A stretch of DNA of 64,000 nt, taken from Saccharothrix sp. NRRL B-16348 (GTDB lineage: Bacteria; Actinomycetota; Actinomycetes; Mycobacteriales; Pseudonocardiaceae). Shown piece by piece: positions 17,731-28,091 of this stretch. The stretch is from contig NZ_LGED01000057.1 in assembly GCF_001280085.1 (NCBI RefSeq), positions 62,001-126,000 on the forward strand, read 5' to 3'. Position numbers and translations under genes: made by a program. Within the stretch, counting starts at the first letter, position 1, and each line of letters begins with the position of its first letter. The notes below the pieces were generated by a model, which was given only the letters and a program-made list of their open reading frames with translations, was not told the origin of the DNA and made no database searches.

Positions 17731-18533
17731 CCGCTGTTCGGCTGCAGGCGCAGTCGCTGTCCGTGGGGTACGGGGAGCGACTGGTGGTGTCCGGGCTGGA
17801 CCTGGACGTGCTGTCCGGTTCGGTGACGGCGGTGATCGGGCCCAACGGGTGCGGCAAGTCGACGTTGCTGCGCGCCCTGGGGCGGCTGCTGCCGGCGCGT
17901 TCGGGCGCGGTGGTGCTCGACGGCAAGCGGATCGACCGGACGCCCACCCGTGAGGTGGCGAAGGTGCTGGCGATGCTGCCGCAGTCGCCGCAGGCGCCCG
18001 AAGGCCTGACCGTGGCCGAGCTGGTGGCGCGCGGGCGGCACCCGCACCAGGCGTGGTACCGGCAGTGGTCGCCGGAGGACGAGGCGGCGGTGGCGTCCGC
18101 GCTGGAGATGACCGCGATGACCGGGCTGGCCGACCGGACCGTGGACGAGCTGTCCGGCGGGCAGCGGCAGCGGGCGTGGATCTCGATGGCGTTGGCGCAG
18201 GGCACGGACCTGCTGCTGCTGGACGAGCCGACCACCTACCTGGACCTGGCGCACCAGATCGACGTGCTGGACCTCGTGCAGCGGCTGCACCGCGACTTCG
18301 GCCGGACCGTCGTGATGGTGCTGCACGACCTGAACCTGGCCGCCCGCTACGCCGACCGGCTGGTCGCCATGAAGGACGGGCGGATCGTGGTGGCCGGCGA
18401 GCCGTCCGACGTGCTGACCGAGCCGAACCTGCTGGACGTCTTCGGCCTGGACGCCCGCGTCGTCCCCGACCCGGTCACCGCCACCCCCTTGGTGATCCCG
18501 ATCGGCCATCGCCACCGCACCCCCGAGCGTTGA
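17727..18533 (+). CDS. Iron-siderophore ABC transporter ATP-binding protein
   Basis: A 268-residue FepC/FhuC-type ATPase that powers the two upstream permeases. Motifs are Walker A GPNGCGKST, Q-loop MLPQSPQAPEGLTV, signature LSGGQRQRAWI, Walker B LLLLDEPTTYLDLAHQ and switch histidine VLHDLNLAARY. The TYLDLAHQ extension is typical of the siderophore/cobalamin group. It is translationally coupled to the permease and followed by an intergenic repeat cluster. Confidence 0.93.
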   Translation: MTAVRLQAQSLSVGYGERLVVSGLDLDVLSGSVTAVIGPNGCGKSTLLRALGRLLPARSGAVVLDGKRIDRTPTREVAKVLAMLPQSPQAPEGLTVAELVARGRHPHQAWYRQWSPEDEAAVASALEMTAMTGLADRTVDELSGGQRQRAWISMALAQGTDLLLLDEPTTYLDLAHQIDVLDLVQRLHRDFGRTVVMVLHDLNLAARYADRLVAMKDGRIVVAGEPSDVLTEPNLLDVFGLDARVVPDPVTATPLVIPIGHRHRTPER

Positions 18534-18540
18534 ACTCGGG

Positions 18541-18650
18541 TGTTCCGAACGTAGGACACGCCTGTTCCGAACGTAGGACACGCGCGACGCGAACGTAGGA
18601 CTCTCGCGCGTGTCCTACGTTCAGAACGCGCGTGTCCTACGTTCGGAACG
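18541..18650. repeat. Tandem and inverted copies of a GAACGTAGGAC element
   Basis: Two identical 21-bp units (core TTCCGAACGTAGGACACGC) lie at 18541-18561 and 18563-18583, a 22-bp period. A third partial copy (GAACGTAGGACTC) is at 18591-18603. Inverted copies GCGTGTCCTACGTTC are at 18608-18622 and 18630-18644; the second extends to match the first unit at 20 of 21 positions. The whole array could fold into a long hairpin. It lies between two convergent genes, where it may limit read-through. There are no unique spacers of CRISPR length. Confidence 0.8.
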
Positions 18651-18675
18651 GGTGAGTTGAACGCTCAGGACGGGG

Positions 18676-19476
18676 TCAGCAGACGCGGGGGCACGTGGCG
18701 CAGGCGTCGGCGTTCGGCAGCACGAAGTGGAAGCAGCAGCTCTCGCGGCGGCGGGTCCAGCCGGTGTCGGTCGCGCGCAGCGTCGACGCCGAGGTGAACG
18801 GGTCGAGCTTGGCCGGCAGCAGCAGCGCCGAGTCCATCACACCCGCCGTCTCGTCACCGCACAGCTGACCCGCCGTCCACGCCGCGCTGTCCAGCGCGTC
18901 CGTGGCCGCCGCCCACAGCATCCGCCGTCCCAGCCGCACGGTCGGCCCGAACGCGCCCACGAACTGCGCGCTGTGCGCCGCGAACCGGGCCCGCAGCAAC
19001 GCCGCCAACGCGGTCTCGTCGGCCACCTCGGTCGCCGCCGGGTGGTCGCCCTCCGGGTCGTCCGGGAGGCACGCGAACTCGTCGCTCAGCAACGCCACGC
19101 CGACCACGTGCGGCCTGCCCTCGGCCGCGACCTTGACCGCCACGTCGGCGGGCCGCAGCGACGGCACCCGCCGCGCGGTGTGGAACAGCAGCCCGCCCAG
19201 CACGCCGACGACGTTGAGGTACCAGCTCATCACGTACCCGGCCGTGGTGCGGTCGGGCGCCTCGCCGTGCTGCTCCCGCAGCCACTCCGCCAGCGCCTTG
19301 CGCCACGCGTCGAACCGCTCCGGCTCGCCCAGGAACTCCGAGCACAGGACCCAGTCGCCGCGCTCGGCCGGCAGCCCGAACCGCAGCTCGAAACCCTCGT
19401 ACAGCGACACCCGCCCCAAGGACCGCGCGACGGGCGTCGTCACGTCGCACGCGGTCGTCGTCACCGGTACGGTCAT
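18676..19476 (-). CDS. FhuF-like ferric-siderophore reductase, (2Fe-2S) protein
   Basis: A 266-residue protein resembling FhuF-type siderophore reductases. Its C-terminus carries the characteristic cysteine cluster ESCCFHFVLPNADACATCPR, which ligates an unusual [2Fe-2S] centre in that family. It would release iron from imported ferric siderophore in the cytosol. The gene faces the FecCD operon tail to tail and has its own IdeR-like box about 55 nt upstream of ATG 19476, so both should be induced together under iron limitation. Confidence 0.85.
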   Translation of the reverse strand: MTVPVTTTACDVTTPVARSLGRVSLYEGFELRFGLPAERGDWVLCSEFLGEPERFDAWRKALAEWLREQHGEAPDRTTAGYVMSWYLNVVGVLGGLLFHTARRVPSLRPADVAVKVAAEGRPHVVGVALLSDEFACLPDDPEGDHPAATEVADETALAALLRARFAAHSAQFVGAFGPTVRLGRRMLWAAATDALDSAAWTAGQLCGDETAGVMDSALLLPAKLDPFTSASTLRATDTGWTRRRESCCFHFVLPNADACATCPRVC

Positions 19477-19529
19477 GTCCAGAAGGTCCTCGTCGGTTCG
19501 GGTGGCCGAGTGGGTTCAGCGGAGCGGGT

Positions 19530-19548
19530 TGAGGCTTGCCTAACCTTA
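19530..19548 (-). promoter_or_regulatory. IdeR/DtxR-like iron box upstream of the FhuF-like gene
   Basis: TGAGGCTTGCCTAACCTTA matches 14 of 19 positions of the recalled IdeR consensus, including the full CTAACCT half-site. It is centred about 63 nt upstream of ATG 19476 of the leftward gene. It is the counterpart of the box at 15608. Confidence 0.6.
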
Positions 19549-19616
19549 CCGAGGTTCCCCTAACTCGCACCTCGTCGGTGACCCGGGTCACCCCTCGTGT
19601 CGCCGAACGGTTGAAT

Positions 19617-19630
19617 GTTCGCGCTCAGCG
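19617..19630 (+). promoter_or_regulatory. ClgR-type operator upstream of clpC
   Basis: GTTCGC-N5-GCG at 19617-19630 is an exact match to the ClgR motif described for Streptomyces (recalled). ClgR activates clp protease genes in actinobacteria. The site is 210 nt upstream of the clpC ATG, which leaves a long leader. Confidence 0.5.
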
Positions 19631-19840
19631 GACAACACCCGTTCCGTGGAATCTCGCTGGCAGATCACGCGTTGATACCGATGTCAGAGATCCCCGAAGA
19701 CGGCTGCCTGCGATCGGGAACTGAGAGTGTCGGGGCTGACGACTACAGTGGTCCCACGGTGCCGCGCTCTCCAACGGTCAGCCAGACGGTCGGCCAGGGG
19801 TGAGCCCGAGGACCGCCGGCGCAGCAGTCAGGGAGTGCGA

Positions 19841-22399
<2,559 letters not shown>

Positions 22400-22412
22400 C
22401 CGCACGATCGAA

Positions 22413-22450
22413 CGGAAACGCCTCTCGGGTTCGCCCGGGGGGCGTTTCCG
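22413..22450 (+). terminator. Terminator hairpin after clpC
   Basis: CGGAAACGCC (22413-22422) pairs with GGCGTTTCCG (22441-22450), and an inner CGGG-TTCG-CCCG hairpin is capped by a UUCG tetraloop. No T-tract follows. It lies between convergent clpC and pcp and may serve both. Confidence 0.7.
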
Positions 22451-22465
22451 CGTTCCGGCCCGAAG

Positions 22466-23098
22466 TCAGTGCAGGGTGCCCGCGGTGACGCGCAGGTCGG
22501 TGGACGTGGTCAGCGACGTGCGGACGATCAGCTCCAGCGCCCGCGCCGTGGTGGCGACGGGCAGGCTGGGGTGACCGCCCGCCTCGGCCTGCTCCGGCGA
22601 GAACGGCACGTGCACGAACCCGCCGCGCACGCCCGGGAACTCGGTCGCCACCAGGTGCATGAGGCCGTAGAACACGTGGTTGCACACGAACGTGCCCGCC
22701 GAGTGCGACACCGACGCCGGGATGCCCTCGGCCGCCAACGCCGCCACGCACGCCTTCACCGGCAGCCCGGTGAAGTACGCCGCCGGCCCGCCGGGCACCA
22801 CCGGCTCGTCGACGGGCTGGCCGCCCGCGTTGTCCGGGATCCGGGCGTCGTCGAGGTTCACCGCGACGCGCTCCGGCGTGACACCGGCCCGTCCGCCCGC
22901 CTGTCCCACGCACACGACGAGGTCGGGGCGGCGGGCGGCGAGCGCGTCGCGCAAGGCGGTGACCGAGTCACCGAACACGCACGGCAGGCGCAGCTTGGTC
23001 AGCCGGTAGCCGTCCGGTCGCACGGCGTCGACCGCGTCCCACGAGGGGTTGGCGACCTCGCCGCCGAACGGTTCGAAGCCCGTCAGCAGAACGTCCAC
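22466..23098 (-). CDS. pcp: Pyroglutamyl-peptidase I
   Basis: A 210-residue cysteine peptidase (family C15) that removes N-terminal pyroglutamate. Motifs are LLTGFEPFGGEVANPSW at the start, the VCVGQAGGR segment with a nearby Glu, the catalytic cysteine in SAGTFVCNHVFYG and the histidine in FVHVPFSPEQ. Length is normal. It is divergent from the nuclease/phosphatase gene at 23117 with only 18 nt between start codons, so both may use overlapping, near-leaderless promoters. Confidence 0.92.
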   Translation of the reverse strand: MDVLLTGFEPFGGEVANPSWDAVDAVRPDGYRLTKLRLPCVFGDSVTALRDALAARRPDLVVCVGQAGGRAGVTPERVAVNLDDARIPDNAGGQPVDEPVVPGGPAAYFTGLPVKACVAALAAEGIPASVSHSAGTFVCNHVFYGLMHLVATEFPGVRGGFVHVPFSPEQAEAGGHPSLPVATTARALELIVRTSLTTSTDLRVTAGTLH

Positions 23099-23116
23099 TC
23101 GGGCAGACTAGATCGC

Positions 23117-24091
23117 GTGGTCGACATCGAGGAACGCCGCACCAGGCGCAAGGGGACGACGTTCCTGCTGGTAGTGGCGGCCATCACGTTCCTGCTCGCC
23201 GCGTTCACCCGGCTGCTCGGCATCGACGGCACCCGGTACATGGTCGCCACCACGGCCCTCACGCCCTACTTCACGGCGGCGGGCGTGGCGCTGGGCGGGC
23301 TGGCGCTGCTGGCGCGGCGCTGGGCGGTCGGCACGGTGACGTTGCTGGTCGCGGTGGTGCTGGTGGCGGCGGTCGCGCCGCGGGCGTTCCCCGACTCACG
23401 ACCGGTCGGCGTGGGCCGCGAGGTGACCGTGATGGCGGCGAACCTGCTGGTCGGCAAGGCCGAGGCGGAGGCGGTCGTGGCGGCGGTGCGGGCGCACGAC
23501 GTCGACGTGCTCGCGATGCAGGAGCTGACGCCGGCGATGGTCCGCGACTTCGAGCGCGCGGGACTGGACGAGGTGCTGCCGTACCGGCACTTCCTGGACG
23601 AGCCGGGCGGCTCCGGGTCCGGCATCGCGTCCCGCTACCCGGTGTTCCCGCGCACGCTCACGCCGCCGAGCACGTTGCGGCAGGCGGGCGCGCTGGTCGA
23701 CCTGCCCGGCGAAGACCTGGAGGTGCTGTCCGTGCACCCGCTGCCGCCGGTGGTCGACGACGGGCCGGAGAACTGGCAGCGCGACATGGCCGGCCTGCCG
23801 GAACGGGAGCTGGACGGGCCGGTGCGCGTGCTGGCGGGCGACTTCAACGCCACCCTGGACCACGTCGGCCTGCGCCGGCTGCTCAACGGCGGCTACGTGG
23901 ACGCCGCCGACCAGGTGGGCGCGGGCCTGAACCCGACGTGGCCGTCCGGCGGCGCGCTGTGGCCGCCGCCGGTGACCATCGACCACGTGCTGGTGGACGA
24001 CCGGTGCCCGGTGGACACGTTCGCCGTGGTGGACGTCCCCGGCTCGGACCACCGGGCCGTGGTCACCCGATTCGTCGTGCCAGCTCGGTGA
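23117..24091 (+). CDS. Membrane-anchored endonuclease/exonuclease/phosphatase-family protein
   Basis: A 324-residue protein with three N-terminal hydrophobic segments (about 14-36, 48-68 and 72-92) followed by an endonuclease/exonuclease/phosphatase fold. Catalytic landmarks are ANLLVGKAEA, DVLAMQELTP (metal-binding Glu), LAGDFNATLDH and GSDHRAVVTRF (catalytic His). The active domain is predicted outside the membrane. The substrate could be a phospholipid, sphingolipid-like molecule or nucleic acid. It starts at GTG 23117. The last 29 nt overlap the convergent sir2-like gene. Confidence 0.85.
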   Translation: MVDIEERRTRRKGTTFLLVVAAITFLLAAFTRLLGIDGTRYMVATTALTPYFTAAGVALGGLALLARRWAVGTVTLLVAVVLVAAVAPRAFPDSRPVGVGREVTVMAANLLVGKAEAEAVVAAVRAHDVDVLAMQELTPAMVRDFERAGLDEVLPYRHFLDEPGGSGSGIASRYPVFPRTLTPPSTLRQAGALVDLPGEDLEVLSVHPLPPVVDDGPENWQRDMAGLPERELDGPVRVLAGDFNATLDHVGLRRLLNGGYVDAADQVGAGLNPTWPSGGALWPPPVTIDHVLVDDRCPVDTFAVVDVPGSDHRAVVTRFVVPAR

Positions 24092-24860
24092 TCGCGGCCA
24101 GCGCGCCCATCGGCAACGACACACCGCGCCCGTGCCGCACTTCCGGCTCACGCGGGTTGATCCGGATCAACGCGCCCGACGCGGCGCTCGCCAACTCCGC
24201 CTGACGCCGCACGGTCGGCACCGCGACCCCCGCCCCGAGCTCCAGCACGGCGAGGTTCCGGTGCGCGCGCCGCCACTGGGCCAGCCCGTCCAACGCCTTC
24301 TGCGACGGCCCGCCGACCCACGACCAGTCGCCGAACATGAGGATGTTCGGCCGCGCGAGCCCACCGCAGTTGCGGCACGACGGCAGCGGACCGGTCGCCC
24401 GCATCGACTCGGGGTCCACGTCCACCACGACGTCCTCGGCGGGCCACACGTCGTCCGTGCACGGCTCCACGCACTGCAGGTGGTGGATCGACCCGTGCAC
24501 CTCGGCGACGTCGGCGAACCCGGCCCGCTGGAACTGGCCGTCCACGTTCGACGTGAACACCCGCGCGCCCCACTCCCGCAGCACGCGGAACCCGTCGTGC
24601 GGCACCGTGCGCCGGTACAGGTCGAGCCGGTGCCCGTAGAAGCCCCACGCGAGCGTCGGGTCCGCCACGAAGTGCACCGGGTCGGCCAGCTCCTCGAACC
24701 GCAGCCCCAGCCGCTCGTAGGGCGGGTACGCCTGCCAGAAGCCGGTGGCGCCGCGGAAGTCGGGCAGGCCCGAGTCGACGCCCATCCCGGCGCCCGCGCA
24801 CACGAGCACCGCGTCGGCGGAGGTGATCAGCTCCGCCGCGCGGTCGAGCGCCTCGTTCAC
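24063..24860 (-). CDS. Sir2-family NAD-dependent protein deacylase (variant)
   Basis: A 265-residue sirtuin-like protein. The NAD-binding motif reads GAGMGVDSGLPDFRG, where classical sirtuins have GAGxSxxSGIPDFR. The next motif is TSNVDGQFQRAGF instead of TQNIDGLHxxAG. The catalytic histidine in EVHGSIHHLQC and a Cys4 zinc site (QCVEPC and SCRNCG) are kept. It removes acyl groups from lysines if active; the altered motifs leave its activity open. GTG 24860 sits 10 nt from the stop of mhuD, its upstream neighbour on the same strand, so they are probably co-transcribed. Confidence 0.82.
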   Translation of the reverse strand: MNEALDRAAELITSADAVLVCAGAGMGVDSGLPDFRGATGFWQAYPPYERLGLRFEELADPVHFVADPTLAWGFYGHRLDLYRRTVPHDGFRVLREWGARVFTSNVDGQFQRAGFADVAEVHGSIHHLQCVEPCTDDVWPAEDVVVDVDPESMRATGPLPSCRNCGGLARPNILMFGDWSWVGGPSQKALDGLAQWRRAHRNLAVLELGAGVAVPTVRRQAELASAASGALIRINPREPEVRHGRGVSLPMGALAAITELARRIG

Positions 24861-24870
24861 CCTCTCGAGG

Positions 24871-25179
24871 TCACTTCTTCGCCTCGGAGCTGAGCACGAC
24901 CTCGAACTCCAGCAGGTCCGACCCGGTGCCGACGGGCTTGGCGCGCTCGCCCGAGTGCGCCTCCTTGGCCCGGCCGCCCATCCAGTTCTGGAAGTCCTCC
25001 TCGGTCTCCCACTGGGTGACCACGAAGTACCGCTCGTCGCCCTTGACCGGCCGCAGGAGCTGGAAGCCGAGGAAACCGGGCTCGGAGTCCACCGCGCCCA
25101 GTCGCGCGGCGAACCGCTTCTCCAGCTCCGGGCCCGAGCCGTCGGGCACGTGGATCGCATTGATCTTCACAACCGCCAT
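24871..25179 (-). CDS. mhuD: MhuD-type haem-degrading monooxygenase
   Basis: A 102-residue ABM-fold protein very close to mycobacterial MhuD (Rv3592). It shares VVKINAI, GPELEKRFA, PGFLGFQLLRPVKG and LLEFEVVL. The key haem-pocket residues fall at identical positions: Asn7, Trp66 and the haem ligand His75. MhuD cleaves haem to mycobilin and releases iron without CO (family knowledge). Its place, a few genes downstream of clpC, is also as in mycobacteria. It fits the iron-acquisition genes at 15.6-19.5 kb, but I see no iron box at this gene. Confidence 0.88.
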   Translation of the reverse strand: MAVVKINAIHVPDGSGPELEKRFAARLGAVDSEPGFLGFQLLRPVKGDERYFVVTQWETEEDFQNWMGGRAKEAHSGERAKPVGTGSDLLEFEVVLSSEAKK

Positions 25180-25188
25180 GCCCCGACG

Positions 25189-25800
25189 TTACTGCGCTTC
25201 GGCGGGTTCCGTCTCGTGGCGGGCCCGGTGCGCGCGCACCTTGTGCCGGTTGCCGCAGCGCTCCATCGAGCACCAGCGGCGGTTGCCGGACCGGGACGTG
25301 TCCGCGAACAGCAGGCCGCAGTCGGCCGCCGAGCACTTCCGCACGCCGCCGTGCGCGACCAGCTCGACCGCGTCACGGGCCGCCGCGCCGAGCACCTGCG
25401 TGCCGGTGATCGGCAGGGCCCACGTGAGCGCGCGCGTCCGCGGGTCGACGACCGGCCGCGGTGTCTCGGCGGTGGCCGCGTTCAGGACGTCCAGGCTCGC
25501 GGGCGGCAGGTCGGCGTCCCGGACCATCGCCCGCGCGACGTGCCAGAACGCGTCACGCAGCCGCTTCACCGCGTCCAGTTCGGCTTCGGTGACGCGCACG
25601 TCGGCCGCGGTGAACGGCGCGGTGGCGGCGAGGCGCGAGTCGACCAGCCACGCGGCCAGGTCGTCCGGCGCGTGCAGGGCCTCGAACACCCGAAGTTCGT
25701 CGGGGCCGCCGCTGACCAGCAGTTCCATCGCGAAGCTGCCGGCGTCGAAGCGGAAGCTCTGCCCGTCGGGCCGGGTCAGCGTCCTCGTCCACGTGGCCAT
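25189..25800 (-). CDS. CGNR zinc-finger (ABATE) regulator-like protein
   Basis: A 203-residue protein. The N-terminal ABATE-like domain is followed by a C-terminal CGNR zinc finger with four cysteines, in VRKCSAADCGLLFADTSR and RRWCSMERCGNRHKVRAHR. Proteins of this type are probable DNA-binding regulators with a stress or ligand-sensing domain; the ligand is unknown. It ends 9 nt upstream of mhuD on the same strand, so the two and sir2 may form one transcript. Confidence 0.87.
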   Translation of the reverse strand: MATWTRTLTRPDGQSFRFDAGSFAMELLVSGGPDELRVFEALHAPDDLAAWLVDSRLAATAPFTAADVRVTEAELDAVKRLRDAFWHVARAMVRDADLPPASLDVLNAATAETPRPVVDPRTRALTWALPITGTQVLGAAARDAVELVAHGGVRKCSAADCGLLFADTSRSGNRRWCSMERCGNRHKVRAHRARHETEPAEAQ

Positions 25801-25839
25801 GTAACCACTGTAGCCAGTTTCACGGACCGGCCAGGGGAG

Positions 25840-27327
25840 TCACCGGCGCAGCGGACCCGGGTAGAGGAACTCGTCGGCGGGCACCTGGTCGCCCCGGAAC
25901 CACGCGGCGAAGAACGCGTCCAGCTCCTGCCCCGACACCCGCTCCGCGTGCGCCTCGAACTCCGGCCACGACGCGTTGCCGTCCCGGTTCGCGGTCGTCC
26001 AGTCCTTGAGCACGCGGTCGAACGCCGGGTCGCCGATCTGGCGGCGCAACGCGTGCAGCGCGAGCTGGCCCTTGTCGTAGACGCCCCGGAACTCGTTGCC
26101 CCGGCCCATGTCGTAGAGCTTGCGGCCCCAGTACGTCTCGCGGTCGGCGACCCGCTCGACCTCGGCGAGGTAGCGGTCGTCCAGGTCGACGCCCTCCTTG
26201 GCCTCCGCCCACAGCCACTGGGCGTAGGAGGCGAAGCACTCGTTCAGGCAGATGTCGGCCCAGTTCTCCAGGCTCACCGAGTCGCCGAACCACTGGTGCG
26301 CGTTCTCGTGCACCACCGTGTCGAGGTCGGCCCAGCCCGCGTAGATCGGCCGGGTCTGGGTCTCCAGCGAGAAGCCGATGTTGTCGGCCAGGAAGATCCC
26401 GCCCGCCGACTCGAACGGGTAAGGCCCGAACTTCTCCGCCAGGAACGCGAGCACCTCCGGCAGCCGCTCCTGGTGCTGCCTGCCGTTCTCCGCGCCCGGC
26501 GCGTAGGCGTCCACCACGGGCGTGCCGTCGGGCAGCGTGGACCGCTCGACGGTCCACTTGTCGATCGCGATCGTGGTCAGGTAGGTGGCCATCGGCTGCT
26601 CGGCGACCCAGCGGAACGACGTCCAGCCGTCCGCGCTGGTCGAGCCGCCCTCGACGCCGTTGGAGATCACCGACCAGCCGTCCGGCACGCGTGCGGTCAA
26701 CGCGAACGACGCCTTGTCGCGCGGGGTGTCGTTGGCCGGGAACCAGGTGGTCGCCGAGTGCGGCTCGCCCGCCGCGAACGCGCCGCCGGACGACGAGACC
26801 TGCCAGCCGCTGCGGCCCAGCGCGCGGTCCTCGAACAGGGTCGGCTCGCCGCCGTACCGGACGGTGGTGGTGAACTCCTCGCCGTTCGCCAGCGGCGACC
26901 CCGGCGTGACGACCAGCTCGTGGTCGCCCTCCTGGCGGTACTCGGCCGCCTGGTCGCGCACGTCCACGCCGGTGACCTTCAGCGCGTACAGGTCGAGGTT
27001 GAACCGGGACAGGTCGGTGGTCGCCTTGGCGGTGATCTTCGCGACCCCGTCCAGCCGCTTCGTCGCCGGGTCGTACGCGACCGACACGTCGTACGCGCTG
27101 ACGTCGTAGCCGGTGTTGCCGTCCCGCGGGTAGTAGGCGTCGCCCGCGCCGTCCCCACCCTCGGCGTTGATCACCGGAGGGCTGGTCGAGGACGACGTCG
27201 ACGGCGGCGTCGAGGCCGACGTCGCGGTCGGTTCGTCCTTCGGCAGCCTGGCCACCACGATCCCGGCCACCACCAGCACCACGATGACGACGATCAGGTA
27301 CGGGCGCGCCTTGGGACTCATGGCCAT
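25840..27327 (-). CDS. M1-family zinc metallopeptidase, membrane-anchored
   Basis: A 495-residue M1 aminopeptidase-like protein. A hydrophobic segment near the N-terminus (about 8-29) acts as signal anchor, followed by a Thr/Ser-rich linker, so the enzyme is outside the cell membrane. The zinc motif is VVHENAHQWFG (HExxH), with the third ligand Glu in LNECFASYAQW. The C-terminal ERAP-type domain is short. Start is uncertain: ATG 27342, 27327 and 27321 are all in frame; 27342 would leave only 2 nt to the divergent start at 27345, so I chose 27327. Confidence 0.88.
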   Translation of the reverse strand: MAMSPKARPYLIVVIVVLVVAGIVVARLPKDEPTATSASTPPSTSSSTSPPVINAEGGDGAGDAYYPRDGNTGYDVSAYDVSVAYDPATKRLDGVAKITAKATTDLSRFNLDLYALKVTGVDVRDQAAEYRQEGDHELVVTPGSPLANGEEFTTTVRYGGEPTLFEDRALGRSGWQVSSSGGAFAAGEPHSATTWFPANDTPRDKASFALTARVPDGWSVISNGVEGGSTSADGWTSFRWVAEQPMATYLTTIAIDKWTVERSTLPDGTPVVDAYAPGAENGRQHQERLPEVLAFLAEKFGPYPFESAGGIFLADNIGFSLETQTRPIYAGWADLDTVVHENAHQWFGDSVSLENWADICLNECFASYAQWLWAEAKEGVDLDDRYLAEVERVADRETYWGRKLYDMGRGNEFRGVYDKGQLALHALRRQIGDPAFDRVLKDWTTANRDGNASWPEFEAHAERVSGQELDAFFAAWFRGDQVPADEFLYPGPLRR

Positions 27328-27344
27328 GCCGACATGATGCACGC

Positions 27345-28091
27345 ATGAGCGTTGCGGAGTTCGGGGGATCGGGGCAGGGCATCCTGCTGCTCCACGGCCT
27401 GATGAGCCGGGCGAGCACGTGGTGGACGGTGGCGCAGTGGCTCAAGCGGTACGGGCGCGTGGTGGCGCCGGACGCGCGCGGGCACGGCCGCAACCCCGTG
27501 CGGGGCCCGTACCGGACCGAGGACTTCGTCGCCGACGCGGTCGAGGCGATCGAGCGGCACGACCTGGCGCCCGCCGTGGTGATCGGGCACTCGATGGGCG
27601 GGCTGCACGCGTGGGCGCTCGCCGCGACCCGGCCCGACCTGGTGCGCGCGGTCGTGGCCGAGGACGTCGTGCCGGACAACCGCGGCCGCACGACCGACGA
27701 GTGGAAGTGGTACTTCGACACGTGGCCGCCGGCGTTCGAGTCGTTGGCGCACGTCCGGACGGTCGTGGACGTGCCGCGGGTAGAGGAGATGTTCGAGGAG
27801 CGCGAGGACGGCTGGCACCTCATCGCGGACCTGCCCGACCTGTACGAGATCGCCTCCGAGTGGGGAGAGCGGGCGTACTGGGACTACGTGGACGCGATCC
27901 GCTGCCCGATGCTGGTGATCGAGGCCGGGATGGGCGGGCTGCGCGCCGGGCAGATGGCGGAGGTGGCCCGCCGGACCGGCGCGACGCACCTCGTCGTGCC
28001 CGAGTCCGGCCACGTCGTGCACGACCAGGCGCCGGACGTCTACCGGGGCGCGGTGGAGGCGTTCCTGAGCGGGTCGATCGACCCGGTCTGA
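27345..28091 (+). CDS. Alpha/beta hydrolase
   Basis: A 248-residue alpha/beta hydrolase at the position of mycobacterial Rv3591c. Oxyanion motif LLLHGLMSRASTWW, nucleophile elbow VIGHSMGGLHA (Ser), an acid in the late CPMLVIEAGMGG region and the catalytic His in VPESGHVVHDQAP are visible. The substrate is not predictable. The divergent M1 peptidase starts within 20 nt, implying a shared bidirectional promoter or leaderless mRNAs. Its 3' end overlaps the convergent LigT-like gene by 52 nt. Confidence 0.88.
   Translation: MSVAEFGGSGQGILLLHGLMSRASTWWTVAQWLKRYGRVVAPDARGHGRNPVRGPYRTEDFVADAVEAIERHDLAPAVVIGHSMGGLHAWALAATRPDLVRAVVAEDVVPDNRGRTTDEWKWYFDTWPPAFESLAHVRTVVDVPRVEEMFEEREDGWHLIADLPDLYEIASEWGERAYWDYVDAIRCPMLVIEAGMGGLRAGQMAEVARRTGATHLVVPESGHVVHDQAPDVYRGAVEAFLSGSIDPV

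Larger units (their letters stand above)
19477..19840. other. Divergent regulatory region between fhuF-like gene and clpC
   Basis: This 364-nt gap has no convincing gene; short frames in it lack a ribosome-binding site and typical codon use. It holds the iron box at 19530-19548 for the leftward gene and a ClgR-like site at 19617-19630 for clpC. The stretch from 19640 to 19790 is less GC-rich than the coding regions and probably carries the clpC promoter and leader. Confidence 0.6.

Noticed and set aside
18541..18650. CRISPR-like array
   Set aside because: Units are adjacent or separated by 1-2 nt rather than 30-40 nt spacers, both orientations occur, and no cas gene is present.
19615..19803. 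Short rightward frame upstream of clpC
   Set aside because: No ribosome-binding site, atypical codon use, and it covers the promoter/ClgR region.
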